This document shows positions 51,028 to 62,359 of a stretch of 64,000 bases of DNA, in pieces (position 1 is the first letter of the stretch; each line of letters begins with the position of its first letter). The DNA comes from Caballeronia sp. dw_276. GTDB lineage: Bacteria > Pseudomonadota > Gammaproteobacteria > Burkholderiales > Burkholderiaceae. The notes beneath the pieces are model-generated. The model had not been told where the DNA came from and did not search any database. It worked only from the letters and a program-made list of their open reading frames with translations. The position numbers and the translations under genes were made by a program. The stretch lies in NCBI RefSeq assembly GCF_018449635.1, contig NZ_JAAVUV010000005.1, positions 372,001 through 436,000 of the forward strand, written 5' to 3'.

Positions 51028-53460
51028 CTATCCGCGCAATCGCGCGCCATGTACTCGAGTCAAGCGTTCCACCAGTGTTTTGATGGCCGTATCGACCGTT
51101 TCGTCCTGAAGCGTCCCGCCAGTATCTTGCAACGTTACACGGAAGGCAAGGCTTTTCTCATGCTCGCTCAACCCACCGGAAGTGCTTGATTTTGGACGGA
51201 ATTCGTCGAATAAAGCAAGCTTCGTGATGTACCTGCAGGCCGGCTCCGAACGGGCGCTTTCGAGCTCGTCGAGGAGCGTCTGGACCTCCACTTTCTGGTC
51301 CACGACAACCGCAATATCGCGCCTGACAGGCGGGAATTTCGTCACGTCGGCGGGTACCGGCAACGCGCGTTGCATCAAGGCTTCAGCTTCGATTTCGAAC
51401 AAAACCGGCGCATGCGGCAGATCGTACTTCTGCATCCAGCGCGGATGCAGGTCTCCGATCCAGCCCACCGCGCGGCCGTCGATCTCGATCCGGGCACTGC
51501 GTCCAGGGTGCAACGCCGGATGTTCCGCCTTTACAAACCGCGGCACCACGGGTGCAAAGAGCGCTTCCACATCGCCTTTTACGTCGAAGAAATCAACCGC
51601 CCGCGACGGCGCGCCCCACTGCTCCTCGAGCGCCGGGCCATAAGCCAGGCCGCCGATCATCTTGGGCTGAGCAAAACCTTCAACCGCCAGTTCGCCCGCT
51701 TTGATCGACGGATCGTGCAGGAACACGCGGCCGGCTTCGAACACGCGAATCCGGTCTGCGCGACGGTTCAGGTTGTAGCGCAACACGTTGATCAGGCTGC
51801 CGAAGAGCGTCGTACGCATCACCGAAAGCTGGCTTGCGATCGGATTGAGCAATTTCACCGGATTCGAATTGCCGGCGAAATCCGCTTCCCATTCGGCATC
51901 GACGAAACTGAAGTTCACCGTCTCCGCATAATCCCGCGCGGCGACTGCGTGCCGCAGCACGTGAACGGAACGCCTGGTTTCATTGGTCGGTCGCATTTCG
52001 CTGATTGCGACAGGCGGACGCGCTGGAATCTTCTCGAAACCGTAAATGCGCGCAACCTCTTCAATCAGGTCTTCTTCAATTTCGATATCAAATCGATATG
52101 GTGGCGGCGTTACGGCAAAAACGTCGCCGTCATGCATGAATTTCAGGCCCAGCCGCGTGAAAATCTGTGCAATCTCTTCAGCGCCAATCGTCACGCCGAT
52201 AATCCGGTTCGCGCGCGAAACACGCATGTTCACCGGTTCGCGCTTTGGTACGTTGAGCGTCTGGTCATCGACCGGACCGGCGTTGCCGCCGCAAATATCG
52301 AGGATCAGGCGCGTAATGCGCTCAATATGTTCAACGGTCGTCGAGTAATCAACGCCGCGTTCGAACCGATGCGCCGCATCAGTCGAAAAGTTGTACTTGC
52401 GCGCGCGGCCGCGGATGCTGTCCGGCCACCAGAACGCGGCTTCCAGATAAATGTTGGTCGTGTCCAGAGAAACGGCCGTGCTGTCTCCGCCCATGATCCC
52501 GGCGAGGCTTTCGACGTGCTGGTCGTCCGAGATGACACCAACGGTTTCATCGAGTTCGACCGTGTTGCCGTTGAGCAGCTTGAGCGTCTCGCCTTGTCTG
52601 CCCCAACGTACTTCAATGCCGCCACGAATCTTGTCCAGGTCGAACACATGCGAAGGACGGCCGAGCTCGAGCATCACGTAATTCGAGATATCGACGAGCG
52701 CAGAAATGCTGCGCTGTCCCGAACGTTCGAGGCGCTCGACGATCCAGGCCGGCGTCTTGGCGTGCGCGTTCACGCCACGGATCACACGGCCGGAGAAACG
52801 TCCGCACAGATCCGGCGCCGACACCTTGACGGGCAGGATTTCATCGATTGTCGCCGTCACCGGCTCGATGTCCAGCGCGTGCAACGGCGCGCCCGTGATC
52901 GCAGCGGTTTCGCGCGCGACGCCAAACACTGACAAACAATCGGCCTTGTTAGGCGTCAGCTTGATTTCGAACACGGTGTCATCGAGATTCAGCGTCTTGC
53001 GGATGTCCTCGCCAATCGCCGTTTCCGCGGGCAGGATCATCAGGCCGCTGTGGTCTTCCGACAGCTTCAATTCACGCGCCGAGCACAACATGCCCTGGCT
53101 TTCCACGCCGCGCAGCTTTGAGAGATTGATCGCGAACGGCGCACCACCGGCTTCGGCCGGCGGTAATTCGGCACCGACCAGCGCGACCGGCACCTTGATG
53201 CCCGGCGCCACATTCGGCGCGCCGCACACGATGGTCAGCGGCTCGCCCGTGCCCGCATCAACCTGACAGACGTTGAGTTTGTCGGCGTTGGGATGCTTCG
53301 CCACTTCCAGCACTTGCCCGACAACGATCTTCGTGGTCGGCGGCGCGACCGGCGCGAGCCCTTCCACTTCGAGACCCGCCATGGTGAGCGCGTGTGAGAG
53401 TTCATCGGTCGAAAGCTTCGGATCGACGAAAGTTCTAAGCCAGGATTCCGGGAATTGCAT
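51028..53460 (-). CDS. pheT: Phenylalanyl-tRNA synthetase beta subunit
   Basis: 810 residues, usual length. Domain order is complete: tRNA-binding OB fold (~40-150, [23 protein letters not shown]), B3/B4 editing domain, B5, the catalytic-like core and a C-terminal ferredoxin-fold anticodon-binding domain ([16 protein letters not shown]). It forms an alpha2-beta2 enzyme with PheS, which it follows by 74 bp. Confidence 0.96.
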   Translation of the reverse strand: MQFPESWLRTFVDPKLSTDELSHALTMAGLEVEGLAPVAPPTTKIVVGQVLEVAKHPNADKLNVCQVDAGTGEPLTIVCGAPNVAPGIKVPVALVGAELPPAEAGGAPFAINLSKLRGVESQGMLCSARELKLSEDHSGLMILPAETAIGEDIRKTLNLDDTVFEIKLTPNKADCLSVFGVARETAAITGAPLHALDIEPVTATIDEILPVKVSAPDLCGRFSGRVIRGVNAHAKTPAWIVERLERSGQRSISALVDISNYVMLELGRPSHVFDLDKIRGGIEVRWGRQGETLKLLNGNTVELDETVGVISDDQHVESLAGIMGGDSTAVSLDTTNIYLEAAFWWPDSIRGRARKYNFSTDAAHRFERGVDYSTTVEHIERITRLILDICGGNAGPVDDQTLNVPKREPVNMRVSRANRIIGVTIGAEEIAQIFTRLGLKFMHDGDVFAVTPPPYRFDIEIEEDLIEEVARIYGFEKIPARPPVAISEMRPTNETRRSVHVLRHAVAARDYAETVNFSFVDAEWEADFAGNSNPVKLLNPIASQLSVMRTTLFGSLINVLRYNLNRRADRIRVFEAGRVFLHDPSIKAGELAVEGFAQPKMIGGLAYGPALEEQWGAPSRAVDFFDVKGDVEALFAPVVPRFVKAEHPALHPGRSARIEIDGRAVGWIGDLHPRWMQKYDLPHAPVLFEIEAEALMQRALPVPADVTKFPPVRRDIAVVVDQKVEVQTLLDELESARSEPACRYITKLALFDEFRPKSSTSGGLSEHEKSLAFRVTLQDTGGTLQDETVDTAIKTLVERLTRVHGARLRG

Positions 53461-53534
53461 GTGTGTCTAGTTCGAAATAAGGTGTGTCTGCGTCTGGACG
53501 ACGGCCTTTGGCAGCGTGCTCCGAGACAGCTTTC

Positions 53535-54548
53535 TCAGGCAAATTGCTCGAGGAAACGCAGATCGTTTTCGAAGAAAAGGCGCAGATCCTGCACGCCATA
53601 GCGCAGCATGGTCAGGCGTTCGAGACCGCTGCCAAACGCAAAGCCGATATACCGTTCCGGATCGAGTCCCATGTTTCGGATCACGCTCGGATGTACTTGT
53701 CCCGAGCCCGAGATTTCGAGCCATTTACCGGCGTTCTTGCCGTGCTCGAACATCATGTCGATCTCGGCGGACGGCTCGGTGAACGGGAAATACGACGGCC
53801 GGAAGCGTACGAGAATGTCATCGCGCTCGAAGAATTTCTTCAGAAAATCCGAGTACACGCCCTTCAGGTCGGCGAAGCTGATGTTCTCTTCAATCCACAG
53901 GCCTTCGACCTGATTGAACATTGGCGAATGCGTGGCGTCACTGTCCACGCGATACGTCCGCCCCGGCACGATCACCTTGATCGGCGGCTTGTTCATGCGC
54001 GCGTAGCGCACCTGCATTGGGCTGGTATGCGTGCGTAGCAGCAGCTGCCGCCCATCCGCATCCTTCCCGTCGATATAAAACGTGTCCTGCATCGAACGCG
54101 CCGGATGATTTTCCGGGCTGTTAAGCGCAGTGAAGTTGTACCAGTCCGTCTCGATTTCGGGGCCGTCGGCCACATCGAAACCAATCGTGCTGAAAATTTG
54201 TTCCACGCGCTCCCACGTGCGCATGACCGGATGCAGGCTGCCTGCGCCGGGACCGCGGCCGGGCAACGTGACATCGATCGACTCCGATGCCAGCCGCTGG
54301 TTCAGCAACACGTCCGCCAGCGCCTGACGGCGCGCGTTCAGTGCTGCTTCCACTTGCTGCTTGACCGCGTTGATGCGCGCACCTTCGGTCTTGCGGGTAT
54401 CGGGATCAAGCTTGCCCAAGCCCTTCAGCAGATCCGTAAGCACCCCGGATTTACCGAGAAAGCGGGCCTTTTCATTTTCGAGCGTTACCGCGTCTGCGGC
54501 GTGTTCGAAGGCATTTCGCGCGTCGGCGACAATCTGGTCCAGATCCAT
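53535..54548 (-). CDS. pheS: Phenylalanyl-tRNA synthetase alpha subunit
   Basis: 337 residues. An N-terminal coiled coil (~1-85) is followed by the class II core with motif 2 ([19 protein letters not shown]) and motif 3 ([18 protein letters not shown]). The ATG at 54548 has GGGA eight bases upstream; the first four codons of the longer frame are not used. A terminator lies 64 bp before it, separating it from rplT. Confidence 0.96.
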   Translation of the reverse strand: MDLDQIVADARNAFEHAADAVTLENEKARFLGKSGVLTDLLKGLGKLDPDTRKTEGARINAVKQQVEAALNARRQALADVLLNQRLASESIDVTLPGRGPGAGSLHPVMRTWERVEQIFSTIGFDVADGPEIETDWYNFTALNSPENHPARSMQDTFYIDGKDADGRQLLLRTHTSPMQVRYARMNKPPIKVIVPGRTYRVDSDATHSPMFNQVEGLWIEENISFADLKGVYSDFLKKFFERDDILVRFRPSYFPFTEPSAEIDMMFEHGKNAGKWLEISGSGQVHPSVIRNMGLDPERYIGFAFGSGLERLTMLRYGVQDLRLFFENDLRFLEQFA

Positions 54549-54611
54549 TGATCCCATCATTTCAGCGTCAAAGTTCTTCTGATCGTTCCCGGGGTAGTTT
54601 CAACCCGGCTT

Positions 54612-54647
54612 CACCAACAAAAACGGGGCTCTTGTCGAGCCCCGTTT
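54612..54647 (-). terminator. Terminator or attenuator between rplT and pheS
   Basis: An 11-bp perfect stem (54621-54631 with 54637-54647) and TTTTTGTT on the minus strand. In E. coli this position holds the pheST attenuator; I looked for a Phe-rich leader peptide before it and found none. Confidence 0.9.
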
Positions 54648-54727
54648 TCAGTCGTTGCGCTGCCCTTGAACTACAACGGGCAACGCTACAACGAACCACG
54701 CAGTACCAATCTCGCTAACGAGCTCGA

Positions 54728-55087
54728 TCAGGCTGCAACGGCGGCTTTTACCTGCTTGACGATCGCAGCAAAAGCAGCCTTGTCGAACACAGCCATGTCG
54801 GCCAGCACCTTGCGGTCGAGTTCGATCGAAGCCTTCTTCAGGCCGTTGATGAACACGCTGTACGTCATGTCGTGCTGACGCACCGCAGCGTTGATACGCG
54901 TGATCCACAAAGCACGGAACACACGCTTCTTGTTGCGGCGATCGCGATAGGCATATTGCCCTGCGCGCATGACCGCTTGCTTGGCGATGCGATAGACGTT
55001 ATTGCGACGGCCGCGGTAACCCTTGGCCAGCTTGATGATCTTCTTGTGACGGGCCCGTGCGGTAACCCCACGTTTGACTCTAGGCAT
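54728..55087 (-). CDS. rplT: Ribosomal protein bL20
   Basis: 119 residues, full length and highly conserved ([51 protein letters not shown]). Builds the 50S subunit and, in E. coli, represses its own operon by binding the rpmI leader. Preceded by rpmI with a 29-bp gap. Confidence 0.98.
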   Translation of the reverse strand: MPRVKRGVTARARHKKIIKLAKGYRGRRNNVYRIAKQAVMRAGQYAYRDRRNKKRVFRALWITRINAAVRQHDMTYSVFINGLKKASIELDRKVLADMAVFDKAAFAAIVKQVKAAVAA

Positions 55088-55116
55088 AGTGCGCTCCTGT
55101 GAGTGTCAGTTAAGGG

Positions 55117-55314
55117 TTAAGCGAACGGCAACATTGCGCGCACGGAATTCATGTCAGCTGCATGAACTTCCGTGGAACCGCGCAGATGGCGTTTTACCTT
55201 GGTGGTCTTCTTGGTAAGAATGTGACGCTTGAAGGCTTGACCACGCTTGATGGTACCGCCCGGACGCACCACGAAGCGCTTTGCAGCACTCTTCTTGGTC
55301 TTCATCTTCGGCAT
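55117..55314 (-). CDS. rpmI: Ribosomal protein bL35
   Basis: 65 residues ([36 protein letters not shown]), intact. Second gene of the infC-rpmI-rplT operon; 209 bp separate it from infC. Confidence 0.98.
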   Translation of the reverse strand: MPKMKTKKSAAKRFVVRPGGTIKRGQAFKRHILTKKTTKVKRHLRGSTEVHAADMNSVRAMLPFA

Positions 55315-55523
55315 GAACTACTCCAGTTTATTAGATGGATATGGGTGTGCGGTCGATCCAAACGATCCTGACCCGCCCTTCGAAACCCACATACCACTTA
55401 TGAGCAGCGATCTTTAACGATCACCGCTTTTTCATGAGCGCCGCCATTATCAGGCAACGCCCTGAAACCTGCTCATTCGATGCCGCGCACACCATGACGT
55501 TCAGGCCGCGCGATCCATCGAAA

Positions 55524-56048
55524 TTACTTCTTTTTCTTCGGGGCCATGACCATGATCATCTGGCGCCCTTCCATCTTCGGCATTTGCTCGACTTGACCGT
55601 GCTCTTCGAGATCGGCCTTCAGCCGCTCGAGCACGCGCATGCCAATTTCCTGGTGGGCCATTTCCCGGCCGCGGAAACGCAACGTGATTTTCGTCTTGTC
55701 GCCGTCTTCGAGGAAGCGCGTAAGGTTGCGCAGTTTCACGTTGTAGTCACCGTCGTCGGTGCCAGGACGGAATTTGACTTCCTTGACCTGAACGATCTTC
55801 TGCTTGAGTTTCGCCTCGTGCTGCTTCTTGGCTTCCGAATACTTGAACTTGCCGTAGTCCATCAACCGGGCAACAGGCGGAACGGCCTGAGGCGCGATTT
55901 CGACGAGATCCACGTCTTGTTGTTCCGACATGCGGAAAGCATCGGCGAGCTTCACGATTCCCAGCGGCTCGTTGTCCACTCCGACCAGGCGCAACTCAGG
56001 TGCCGTGATTTCCCCGTTGATGCGATGTGCAGACTTATCAGTAGCGAT
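55524..56048 (-). CDS. infC: Translation initiation factor IF-3
   Basis: 174 residues. IF-3 N-domain ([23 protein letters not shown]) and C-domain ([51 protein letters not shown]). The nearest standard start codon in frame (TTG at 55994) would delete the conserved [17 protein letters not shown] segment. That segment begins at ATC (56048-56046), five bases after GAGGAAA. E. coli infC uses the equally rare AUU for autoregulation, so AUC is the probable start here. Confidence 0.93.
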   Translation of the reverse strand: MATDKSAHRINGEITAPELRLVGVDNEPLGIVKLADAFRMSEQQDVDLVEIAPQAVPPVARLMDYGKFKYSEAKKQHEAKLKQKIVQVKEVKFRPGTDDGDYNVKLRNLTRFLEDGDKTKITLRFRGREMAHQEIGMRVLERLKADLEEHGQVEQMPKMEGRQMIMVMAPKKKK

Positions 56049-56098
56049 GTTACGTTTCCTCTAAAAATTCAAAAAAACTAGCCGCGCTGCGGGTGGGC

Positions 56099-58006
56099 TT
56101 ACTTGTACGCCTGCACGTCCTGCTGCAGACGCTCAAGGAATGCATCGACCGGCATCACGCCAGCATCGATACCGCCACGAGCACGCACGGCTACGGTTTG
56201 TGCATCACGTTCCTTGTCCCCGACAACCAGCAAATAAGGGACCTTTTGCAACGTGTGCTCTCGTATTTTATAACTAATCTTCTCGTTGCGCAAATCGCTC
56301 TCAACTCTAAGCCCTTGTTTTTGCAACGATTGGGTCAGTTCATGTGCATAGTCGGCCTGGCTTTCTGCGATATTCAGGATGACAGCCTGTACCGGCGCGA
56401 GCCACGAGGGCATTGCACCAGCGTGGTGCTCGATCAAAATACCCAGGAATCGCTCCATGGACCCGACGATCGCACGATGCAACATCACCGGACGTTTGCG
56501 GCTATTGTCTTCGGCGACGTACTCGGCGCCCAGGCGTTCCGGCAGAACCATGTCGAGCTGCAGCGTCCCGCATTGCCATGAACGGCCAAGCGCGTCCTTG
56601 ATGTGGTACTCGATCTTCGGCCCATAGAACGCGCCCTCGCCCGGCAACTCTTCCCAGGTCAAACCACACGCCGTCAGCGCGTCGCGCAAGCCCTGCTCGG
56701 CGCGATCCCAGGTCGCGTCGGTACCGGCACGGGCGTCGGGTCGCAACGACAGCTTGATGTCGATGTGATCGAACCCGAAATCCTTGTAGATGCTCATCGC
56801 GAGCGTGTTGAACGCGATCGATTCTTCGATGAACTGGTCTTCCGTGCAGAAAATGTGCGCGTCGTCCTGAACGAATCCACGCACGCGCATCAAGCCGTGC
56901 AACGCGCCGGACGCTTCATTCCGATGACACGAGCCAAATTCCGCATAACGCAGCGGCAGGTCGCGATACGACCGCAAACCATGATTGAACACCTGCACGT
57001 GGCCGGGACAATTCATTGGCTTGATGGCGTAATCGCGTTTTTCCGACTCTGTCGTGAACATGTTTTCACGATAATTCTGCCAGTGACCTGAAGCCTCCCA
57101 GAGCGAACGATCCATGATCATCGGCGTCTTGATTTCGAGGTAACCAACTTCCCCCAGGCGGCGGCGAATGTATTGCTCCACTTGTTGCCAGATCGCCCAG
57201 CCTTTCGGATGCCAGAACACCATGCCCGGCGCTTCTTCCTGAAGGTGGAACAGGTCGAGCTGCTTCGCGAGCTTGCGGTGATCGCGCTTTTCCGCCTCTT
57301 CCAGCATGTGCAGGTACGCTTCCTGGTCTTCCTTCTTGGTCCAGGCCGTGCCATAGATGCGTTGCAACTGTTCGTTTTTCGAGTCGCCGCGCCAGTACGC
57401 GCCCGCGACCTTCATCAGCTTGAAGACTTTCAGTTTGCCGGTGGACGGCACGTGCGGGCCACGGCACAGATCGGTGAAACCGCCGTGCGAATAAAGCTTG
57501 ATCTCGTCGGTGGACGGAATCGATTCGATGATTTCCGCCTTGTACTTCTCACCAATGCTCTTGAAGTAGTCCACCGCTTCGCCGCGCGTGACGACACGGC
57601 GCGAAACCGGCTCATCTTTCTTCGCGATCTCGGCCATGCGCTTTTCGATCTTCTCGAGATCTTCCGGCGTGAAGGGGCGGCTGTACGCGAAGTCGTAATA
57701 GAAGCCGTTATCGATCACAGGACCGATTGTGACTTGCGCTTCCGGGTACAGATCCTTGACCGCGTAAGCCAGCAAGTGCGCAGTGGAGTGACGAATGATG
57801 TCGAGACCGTCCGCGTCCTTGTCCGTGACGATCGCGAGCGATGCATCGCGTTCGATCAGCGTAGACGTGTCGACGAGTTCGCCGTCGAGCTTGCCGCCCA
57901 GAGCGGCCTTGGCAAGCCCTGCGCCAATCGATGCGGCAACTTCCGCAACCGTCACCGGGTGGTCGTACTGGCGAACTGACCCGTCGGGCAAACGTATCGA
58001 AACCAT
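56099..58006 (-). CDS. thrS: Threonyl-tRNA synthetase
   Basis: 635 residues: TGS domain (~1-62), editing domain with [16 protein letters not shown], class II catalytic core (motif 2 region [26 protein letters not shown]) and anticodon-binding domain (~535-635). GGAGA lies seven bases before the ATG at 58006; the 13 codons upstream are not part of the family. In E. coli ThrRS represses its own mRNA; a leader could lie in the 100 bases upstream. Confidence 0.97.
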   Translation of the reverse strand: MVSIRLPDGSVRQYDHPVTVAEVAASIGAGLAKAALGGKLDGELVDTSTLIERDASLAIVTDKDADGLDIIRHSTAHLLAYAVKDLYPEAQVTIGPVIDNGFYYDFAYSRPFTPEDLEKIEKRMAEIAKKDEPVSRRVVTRGEAVDYFKSIGEKYKAEIIESIPSTDEIKLYSHGGFTDLCRGPHVPSTGKLKVFKLMKVAGAYWRGDSKNEQLQRIYGTAWTKKEDQEAYLHMLEEAEKRDHRKLAKQLDLFHLQEEAPGMVFWHPKGWAIWQQVEQYIRRRLGEVGYLEIKTPMIMDRSLWEASGHWQNYRENMFTTESEKRDYAIKPMNCPGHVQVFNHGLRSYRDLPLRYAEFGSCHRNEASGALHGLMRVRGFVQDDAHIFCTEDQFIEESIAFNTLAMSIYKDFGFDHIDIKLSLRPDARAGTDATWDRAEQGLRDALTACGLTWEELPGEGAFYGPKIEYHIKDALGRSWQCGTLQLDMVLPERLGAEYVAEDNSRKRPVMLHRAIVGSMERFLGILIEHHAGAMPSWLAPVQAVILNIAESQADYAHELTQSLQKQGLRVESDLRNEKISYKIREHTLQKVPYLLVVGDKERDAQTVAVRARGGIDAGVMPVDAFLERLQQDVQAYK

Positions 58007-58084
58007 TTCGTTCTCCAAGATGCCGAAACCAGCATCCAAGTTCATTCAACAATGCCTTGCAAGACGCGAAACAAACGCGCGAAG

Positions 58085-58122
58085 ACAAAAAAAATGCGGC
58101 CCCACATTCGAGGGGCCGCATT
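58085..58122 (-). terminator. Terminator of tRNA-Val
   Basis: An 11-bp perfect stem (58093-58103 with 58112-58122) followed by eight T on the minus strand, located between tRNA-Val and thrS. Confidence 0.93.
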
Positions 58123-58281
58123 CACTTTTCCTACAACTGCAAAGGCGAAAGTGGTCCTCGACTAGCGTCGTTCCGAAGTTGTATCGGTCAACGTTCGCGG
58201 TGCCATCTTGTTCATTTGCCTTTCGCGCCAAGACGCTTGCTGCAGTTTTGAAAATCCGGCGAACCGGACTTTCACTTTCGT

Positions 58282-58358
58282 TGGTAGGCTCGATTGGACT
58301 CGAACCAACGACCCCCACCATGTCAAGGTGGTGCTCTAACCAGCTGAGCTACGAGCCT
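58282..58358 (-). tRNA. tRNA-Val (anticodon GAC)
   Basis: 77-nt cloverleaf on the minus strand: acceptor AGGCTCG/CGAGCCT, anticodon stem CCACC/GGTGG closing the loop TTGACAT (anticodon GAC), T-arm GTTGG-TTCGAGT-CCAAT, encoded ACCA. Confidence 0.97.
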
Positions 58359-58507
58359 GAAGAAGCGAAATTATATGGTGCGTTTTGAATCCTGGCAAGT
58401 GCTTTGATGCGATGACACTGAAGATATTCGTCGATACGATTAACAAGCTCGAGCAATGCGCTTCAAATTCAAAGTGTTAAGTCCAGCCGAACACACACAA
58501 AACTTTG

Positions 58508-60742
58508 TTATCCGCGCCGTGATGCCCGGACCACGCCCTGTACTTCGCTCAACAACGAGCACGCCCGCTGGATCTGCGCAGCGCTCGACACCTCTACTGT
58601 GAACTGCATGTAGGCAACGTTGCGCCGGCTCTGCGTCTTCACGCCGGTGACATTCATCTTTTCGCGTGCGAAGACTTCCGAGATGTCGCGCAACAGTCCT
58701 TGTCGATCGTTCGATTCGACAGCGAGGTCCACCGGATAAACCGACGAACCACGCCCGTTCATGACATCGGCGGACCATGCCGTTTCGAGCACACGCTCGG
58801 GCGAATGTTCGGCCATCCGCTGGAACGTTGCGCAATCACTGCGATGAATCGACATGCCCTTGCCGCGCGTCACGAAGCCGGAGATACGGTCCGGCGGCGC
58901 CGGCCTGCAGCAACGCGCGAGTTGCGTAAGCAACGCGTCGACCCCAACAACGAGCACTCCAGTAGACGCACCCTGCGCAACGCTTTGCCCGCTGCTGCGC
59001 TTTTCGAATTGCGCGGGCGCTTCGGGTTCAGGTTCCGGCGGCGGTGTGTCGTGCAGCGCCTGCTCGATGTTGCGCAGGCTGAACTCGTCCTTGCCTACGA
59101 CCGCATACAGGTCTTCCGGTGTCTTGAAGCCAAGTTTCGATGCCAGTTGATCCAGGTTGACGGAGGTCTTTCCCTCACGCTGCAAGGTCTTTTCAACGAG
59201 CGCGCGGCCGTTCGTGATGTTCTCTTCGGAATCGACCGAGTTGAACCATGCGCGCACCTTCTGCCGAGCGCGCGGGCTGTTCAGGTAACCAAGCAAAGGG
59301 TTGAGCCAGTCCCGCGACGGACCACCCTCTTTCACCGCCACGATCTCCACCGTCTGGCCGTTCTGCAACGGCGTGTTGAGCGGCACCATCGCGCCATCAA
59401 CACGCGCGCCACGGCAACGGTGTCCCAGCTCGCTATGCAAGTGGTACGCAAAGTCCACCGGGGTGGACCCGTGTGGCATCGCGATCACGCGCGCCTGCGG
59501 CGTAAGCACGTAGATGTGGTCGTCGTCGAGCGTTGCTTCCCGCAGATGTTGCCAAGGCTGTGCGCCCGGTTGCTCGCCTTCGGACACGTCTTCTTTCCAG
59601 GCAAGCAGTTGCCGCAACCACGCGATTTTCTCGTCGTATTTTTCGGCAGCGGTCACTTGGCCGCCATAGGCCCGGGTGCCTGCTTCCTTATAACGCCAGT
59701 GCGCAGCCACGCCATACTCCGCGAAACTGTGCATCTCCATTGTGCGTATCTGGACTTCAAATGCGCGGCCGTCGTCACCGACCACGACCGTGTGCAGCGA
59801 CCTGTAACCGTTGGGCTTTGGCCGCGATATGTAGTCGTCGAATTCCCGCGGCACCGGCTGCCACAGGTTATGAACGATCCCGAGCACCGTGTAGCAATCC
59901 TTGATGTCGTCGACAATCACGCGAAACGCGCGCACGTCGTTCAACTCGGAAAAGTCCAGCTCCTTGCCGCGCATCTTCTTCCAGATGCTGTAGATGTGCT
60001 TCGGGCGACCGCTGACTTCAGCACGGATATGCGCCGTGGCCAGTTCAGTCTGCAAGCGTGCGATGGCGTCGGTCACATACGCTTCGCGCTCGACACGCTT
60101 TTCGTCGAGCAGCTTGGCGATGCGCTTATAGGTAGGCGGTTCCTCGAAACGGAATGCGAGGTCTTCCAGCTCCCATTTCAATTGCCAGATGCCGAGCCGG
60201 TTTGCGAGCGGCGCGTAGATCTCGAGGGTCTCGCGCGGGACGTCGGGCGACGGATCGAGCTTATTCGCCGCGTAATAGCGCAACGTCTGAAGCCGGGACG
60301 CGAGGCGGATCAACACCACGCGAATGTCTTGTGCGAACGCAAGCAACATCTTGCGCAAAGCTTCAACCTGGGCGCGACGCGCAGCCTGCGCATCGCGACC
60401 CGTTTCGGGCAGCGTTGCCTGACTGGCGCGCGAGCTAACCGAGCCGAGACGCCACAACTTGCGGACATCGGCGACAAGGCTTTGCACTTCTTCACCGAAA
60501 CGCTCGGTGATCACGCGCTCCGGATCGTCGATATGCGGAGCAATAGCAAACAGCGCCGCCGCCGCGACTGCCGCAGGATCCACGTTCAAAGTCTGCATGA
60601 TTCGCGCGGTGCCGGCTGAGTGCTCGGCCAGCAATTCTCCGCTGGTGAGTCGCGCGTCGCCGGCGTGCTCGCGCACGAATGCGAGCGCTTCATCGAACGA
60701 CGGCTCGGGATTCACTGCTGCGGCAACTGCGGTATCAGGCAT
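58508..60742 (-). CDS. relA: (p)ppGpp synthetase RelA
   Basis: 744 residues, RelA/SpoT family. The N-terminal HD domain (~20-180) lacks the HD and ED metal motifs (EHSAGTARIM and LFAIAPHIDD in their place), so hydrolase activity should be lost, as in RelA. The synthetase (~235-350) is intact (RAFRVIVDDIKDCYTVLGIVH, REFDDYISRPKPNGYRSLHT). TGS (~405-465) and C-terminal ACT (~665-740) domains follow. Makes (p)ppGpp on stalled ribosomes. Confidence 0.93.
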   Translation of the reverse strand: MPDTAVAAAVNPEPSFDEALAFVREHAGDARLTSGELLAEHSAGTARIMQTLNVDPAAVAAAALFAIAPHIDDPERVITERFGEEVQSLVADVRKLWRLGSVSSRASQATLPETGRDAQAARRAQVEALRKMLLAFAQDIRVVLIRLASRLQTLRYYAANKLDPSPDVPRETLEIYAPLANRLGIWQLKWELEDLAFRFEEPPTYKRIAKLLDEKRVEREAYVTDAIARLQTELATAHIRAEVSGRPKHIYSIWKKMRGKELDFSELNDVRAFRVIVDDIKDCYTVLGIVHNLWQPVPREFDDYISRPKPNGYRSLHTVVVGDDGRAFEVQIRTMEMHSFAEYGVAAHWRYKEAGTRAYGGQVTAAEKYDEKIAWLRQLLAWKEDVSEGEQPGAQPWQHLREATLDDDHIYVLTPQARVIAMPHGSTPVDFAYHLHSELGHRCRGARVDGAMVPLNTPLQNGQTVEIVAVKEGGPSRDWLNPLLGYLNSPRARQKVRAWFNSVDSEENITNGRALVEKTLQREGKTSVNLDQLASKLGFKTPEDLYAVVGKDEFSLRNIEQALHDTPPPEPEPEAPAQFEKRSSGQSVAQGASTGVLVVGVDALLTQLARCCRPAPPDRISGFVTRGKGMSIHRSDCATFQRMAEHSPERVLETAWSADVMNGRGSSVYPVDLAVESNDRQGLLRDISEVFAREKMNVTGVKTQSRRNVAYMQFTVEVSSAAQIQRACSLLSEVQGVVRASRRG

Positions 60743-60774
60743 GCGGGTATCAGGTGCGATGGAATGTTCGGCTA

Positions 60775-61140
60775 TCAGTCGCGCGGCTTATCAAGCATGG
60801 CCGCGATCACGACAACTTCTACCAGGCACGCCGGGTTGGCAAGTTTCGCTTCCACTGTAGCGCGCGGGGGCGTATTTCCCTCGGGCACCCACATGTCCCA
60901 TGCCGCGTTCATGGCTGCAAAATTCGCCATGTCGGAGATGTAGATTTGCACCGAAAGCAGCTGCGTCTTGTCGCTGCCCGCTTCAGCCAGCAAGCGGTCG
61001 ATATGGCCGAGCACTTCGCGGGTCTGGCCCGTGATGTCCTGATCGGTGTCTTCGGCAATCTGGCCCGCGAGATAAACGGTGCCGTTGTGAATCGCGGTTT
61101 CGGAAAGACGCGCGCCGACATGGAGACGGATGACTGCCAT
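60775..61140 (-). CDS. RidA/YjgF/YER057c family protein
   Basis: 121 residues, trimeric chorismate-mutase-like fold. Family marks: HNGTVYLAGQIAEDTDQDITGQTREVLGHIDRLLAEAGSDKTQLLSVQIYISDMANFAAMNAAWDMWVPEGNTPPRATVEAKLANPACLVEVVVIA, including the catalytic Arg in PPRATV. RidA proteins hydrolyse reactive imines and enamines. GAGG precedes the ATG at 61140; the longer frame is not used. It lies 32 bp before relA on the same strand. Confidence 0.92.
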   Translation of the reverse strand: MAVIRLHVGARLSETAIHNGTVYLAGQIAEDTDQDITGQTREVLGHIDRLLAEAGSDKTQLLSVQIYISDMANFAAMNAAWDMWVPEGNTPPRATVEAKLANPACLVEVVVIAAMLDKPRD

Positions 61141-61189
61141 GAATGCCTCTGATAAGTAAATTGTCAAAAAAACCGTGCGAAGCCCAATA

Positions 61190-62107
61190 TTATGCCTCGG
61201 GTGTTTCCGTATGCAGGAAGAAGCGGTAGGCAAGATTTATCTGATCCGGCGCGAGAAACGCAGGTGCGTGGCCTACGCCCGTGATCTCCGCACTTGTCAC
61301 GGCCTGCCCAGTCGCGACCATCTTTTCGACCGTTTTTCGCGACAACAGATCCGAGTTCTCACCGCGCACGACCAGAACCGGATGTTTGATCGCTGCGAGC
61401 GAATGCCACAGGATCGCCTCGCCAAGCGAGGCCGCATTTGCATCTGCTGCAGCGAAGGGCACGGCGATCTTCGGATCGTATCTGTACCCCCACCGCCCAT
61501 CGCGCTCATGCATCAGCGGCGTATTGATTGCGCGCCATTCTTCAGCGCTCAGCGGCCCGAAAGAAGACGCGAGTTGCGCGGCGTTGTCAATGCCGTCCTG
61601 AAGCGTAGCGAAGGTTTCGTCGCGCCCAAGATAGCTGCCGATGCGCTCAAGCGCCACCGGTTCGATATGGGGCCCGACATCGTTGAGCAACATCTTGCGA
61701 ATGGGCGTATTCGGCAGACCGGCGAGTCCGAGCCCGATCAAGCCGCCCATTGACGTACCGAACCAGTCCACCGTTTCCACGTTCAGGCGCGCAATCAGCG
61801 CGACCATGTCCGAAACGTATTGCGGCACGCCGTAGTGTTTCGGATCGGCGAGCCAGTCGGAAAGCCCCCGCCCGACCACGTCCGGACACACCACCCGGTA
61901 TTCTCGCGAGAATGCTTTCGCCACCTCGTCGAAATCACGGCCGGATCGCGTCAGCCCGTGCACGCATACCAGTACACGAGGGTTGGCGGGATCGCCCCAT
62001 TCCGTATAAGCCATGCGGTGCAGGCCCGCCGGGCTGATGCATTGCACATGGCGTTGCCGCGGAGCGGGAACGGGAGAAGGCGCAGCTTCGACGATAGTCG
62101 CGGACAT
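61190..62107 (-). CDS. Alpha/beta hydrolase
   Basis: 305 residues. Oxyanion-hole CVHGLTRSGRDFDEVA, nucleophile elbow FGTSMGG (Ser ~120), catalytic His in GVGHAPAFLAPDQI near the C-terminus. AAGGAA precedes the ATG at 62107; upstream codons in the open frame are not family-like. Substrate unknown. The next gene downstream on this strand is the RidA-like gene (49 bp). Confidence 0.9.
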   Translation of the reverse strand: MSATIVEAAPSPVPAPRQRHVQCISPAGLHRMAYTEWGDPANPRVLVCVHGLTRSGRDFDEVAKAFSREYRVVCPDVVGRGLSDWLADPKHYGVPQYVSDMVALIARLNVETVDWFGTSMGGLIGLGLAGLPNTPIRKMLLNDVGPHIEPVALERIGSYLGRDETFATLQDGIDNAAQLASSFGPLSAEEWRAINTPLMHERDGRWGYRYDPKIAVPFAAADANAASLGEAILWHSLAAIKHPVLVVRGENSDLLSRKTVEKMVATGQAVTSAEITGVGHAPAFLAPDQINLAYRFFLHTETPEA

Positions 62108-62286
62108 AAAATTTCCTTCGCGCGCAATGGCGCTGCTGCATGACGAATAAATCAATCGAAAACGATTGTAAACGCTTTGCGCGGCGCACTTCTTCGTCAA
62201 TCGCAACGTTAGCCATCTGGTCTATGCGCGGCCGCATCAAATCAACAGAAAGTCACAAATAACATCACTACAAGCGCGCGATCCAA

Positions 62287-62326
62287 ACAAAAAGGGCTGC
62301 ACCAACGCAAGGTTGGAACAGCCCTT
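62287..62326 (-). terminator. Terminator of scoAB
   Basis: On the minus strand AAGGGCTG and CAGCCCTT arms with a CCAAC/GTTGG inner stem, then TTTTTGTTT, 34 bp past the scoB stop. Confidence 0.9.
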
Positions 62327-62359
62327 CTCGAACGGCGAACCACGCCAGTGCCGAAGATC

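Larger units (their letters stand above)
58007..58507. other. Intergenic region thrS-relA with tRNA-Val
   Basis: Contains tRNA-Val (58282-58358) and its terminator (58085-58122). The rest, including 58359-58507 after relA, shows no gene. Confidence 0.7.

Noticed and set aside
51370..52932. A 520-codon plus-strand frame opposite pheT
   Set aside because: Antisense shadow of a conserved synthetase gene.
54648..54727. A possible Phe-rich leader peptide before the pheS terminator
   Set aside because: Read in all frames; only isolated Phe codons occur, so there is no leader peptide like E. coli pheM.
58700..60619. A 639-codon plus-strand frame opposite relA
   Set aside because: Antisense shadow; no ribosome site or protein family, and relA is certain.
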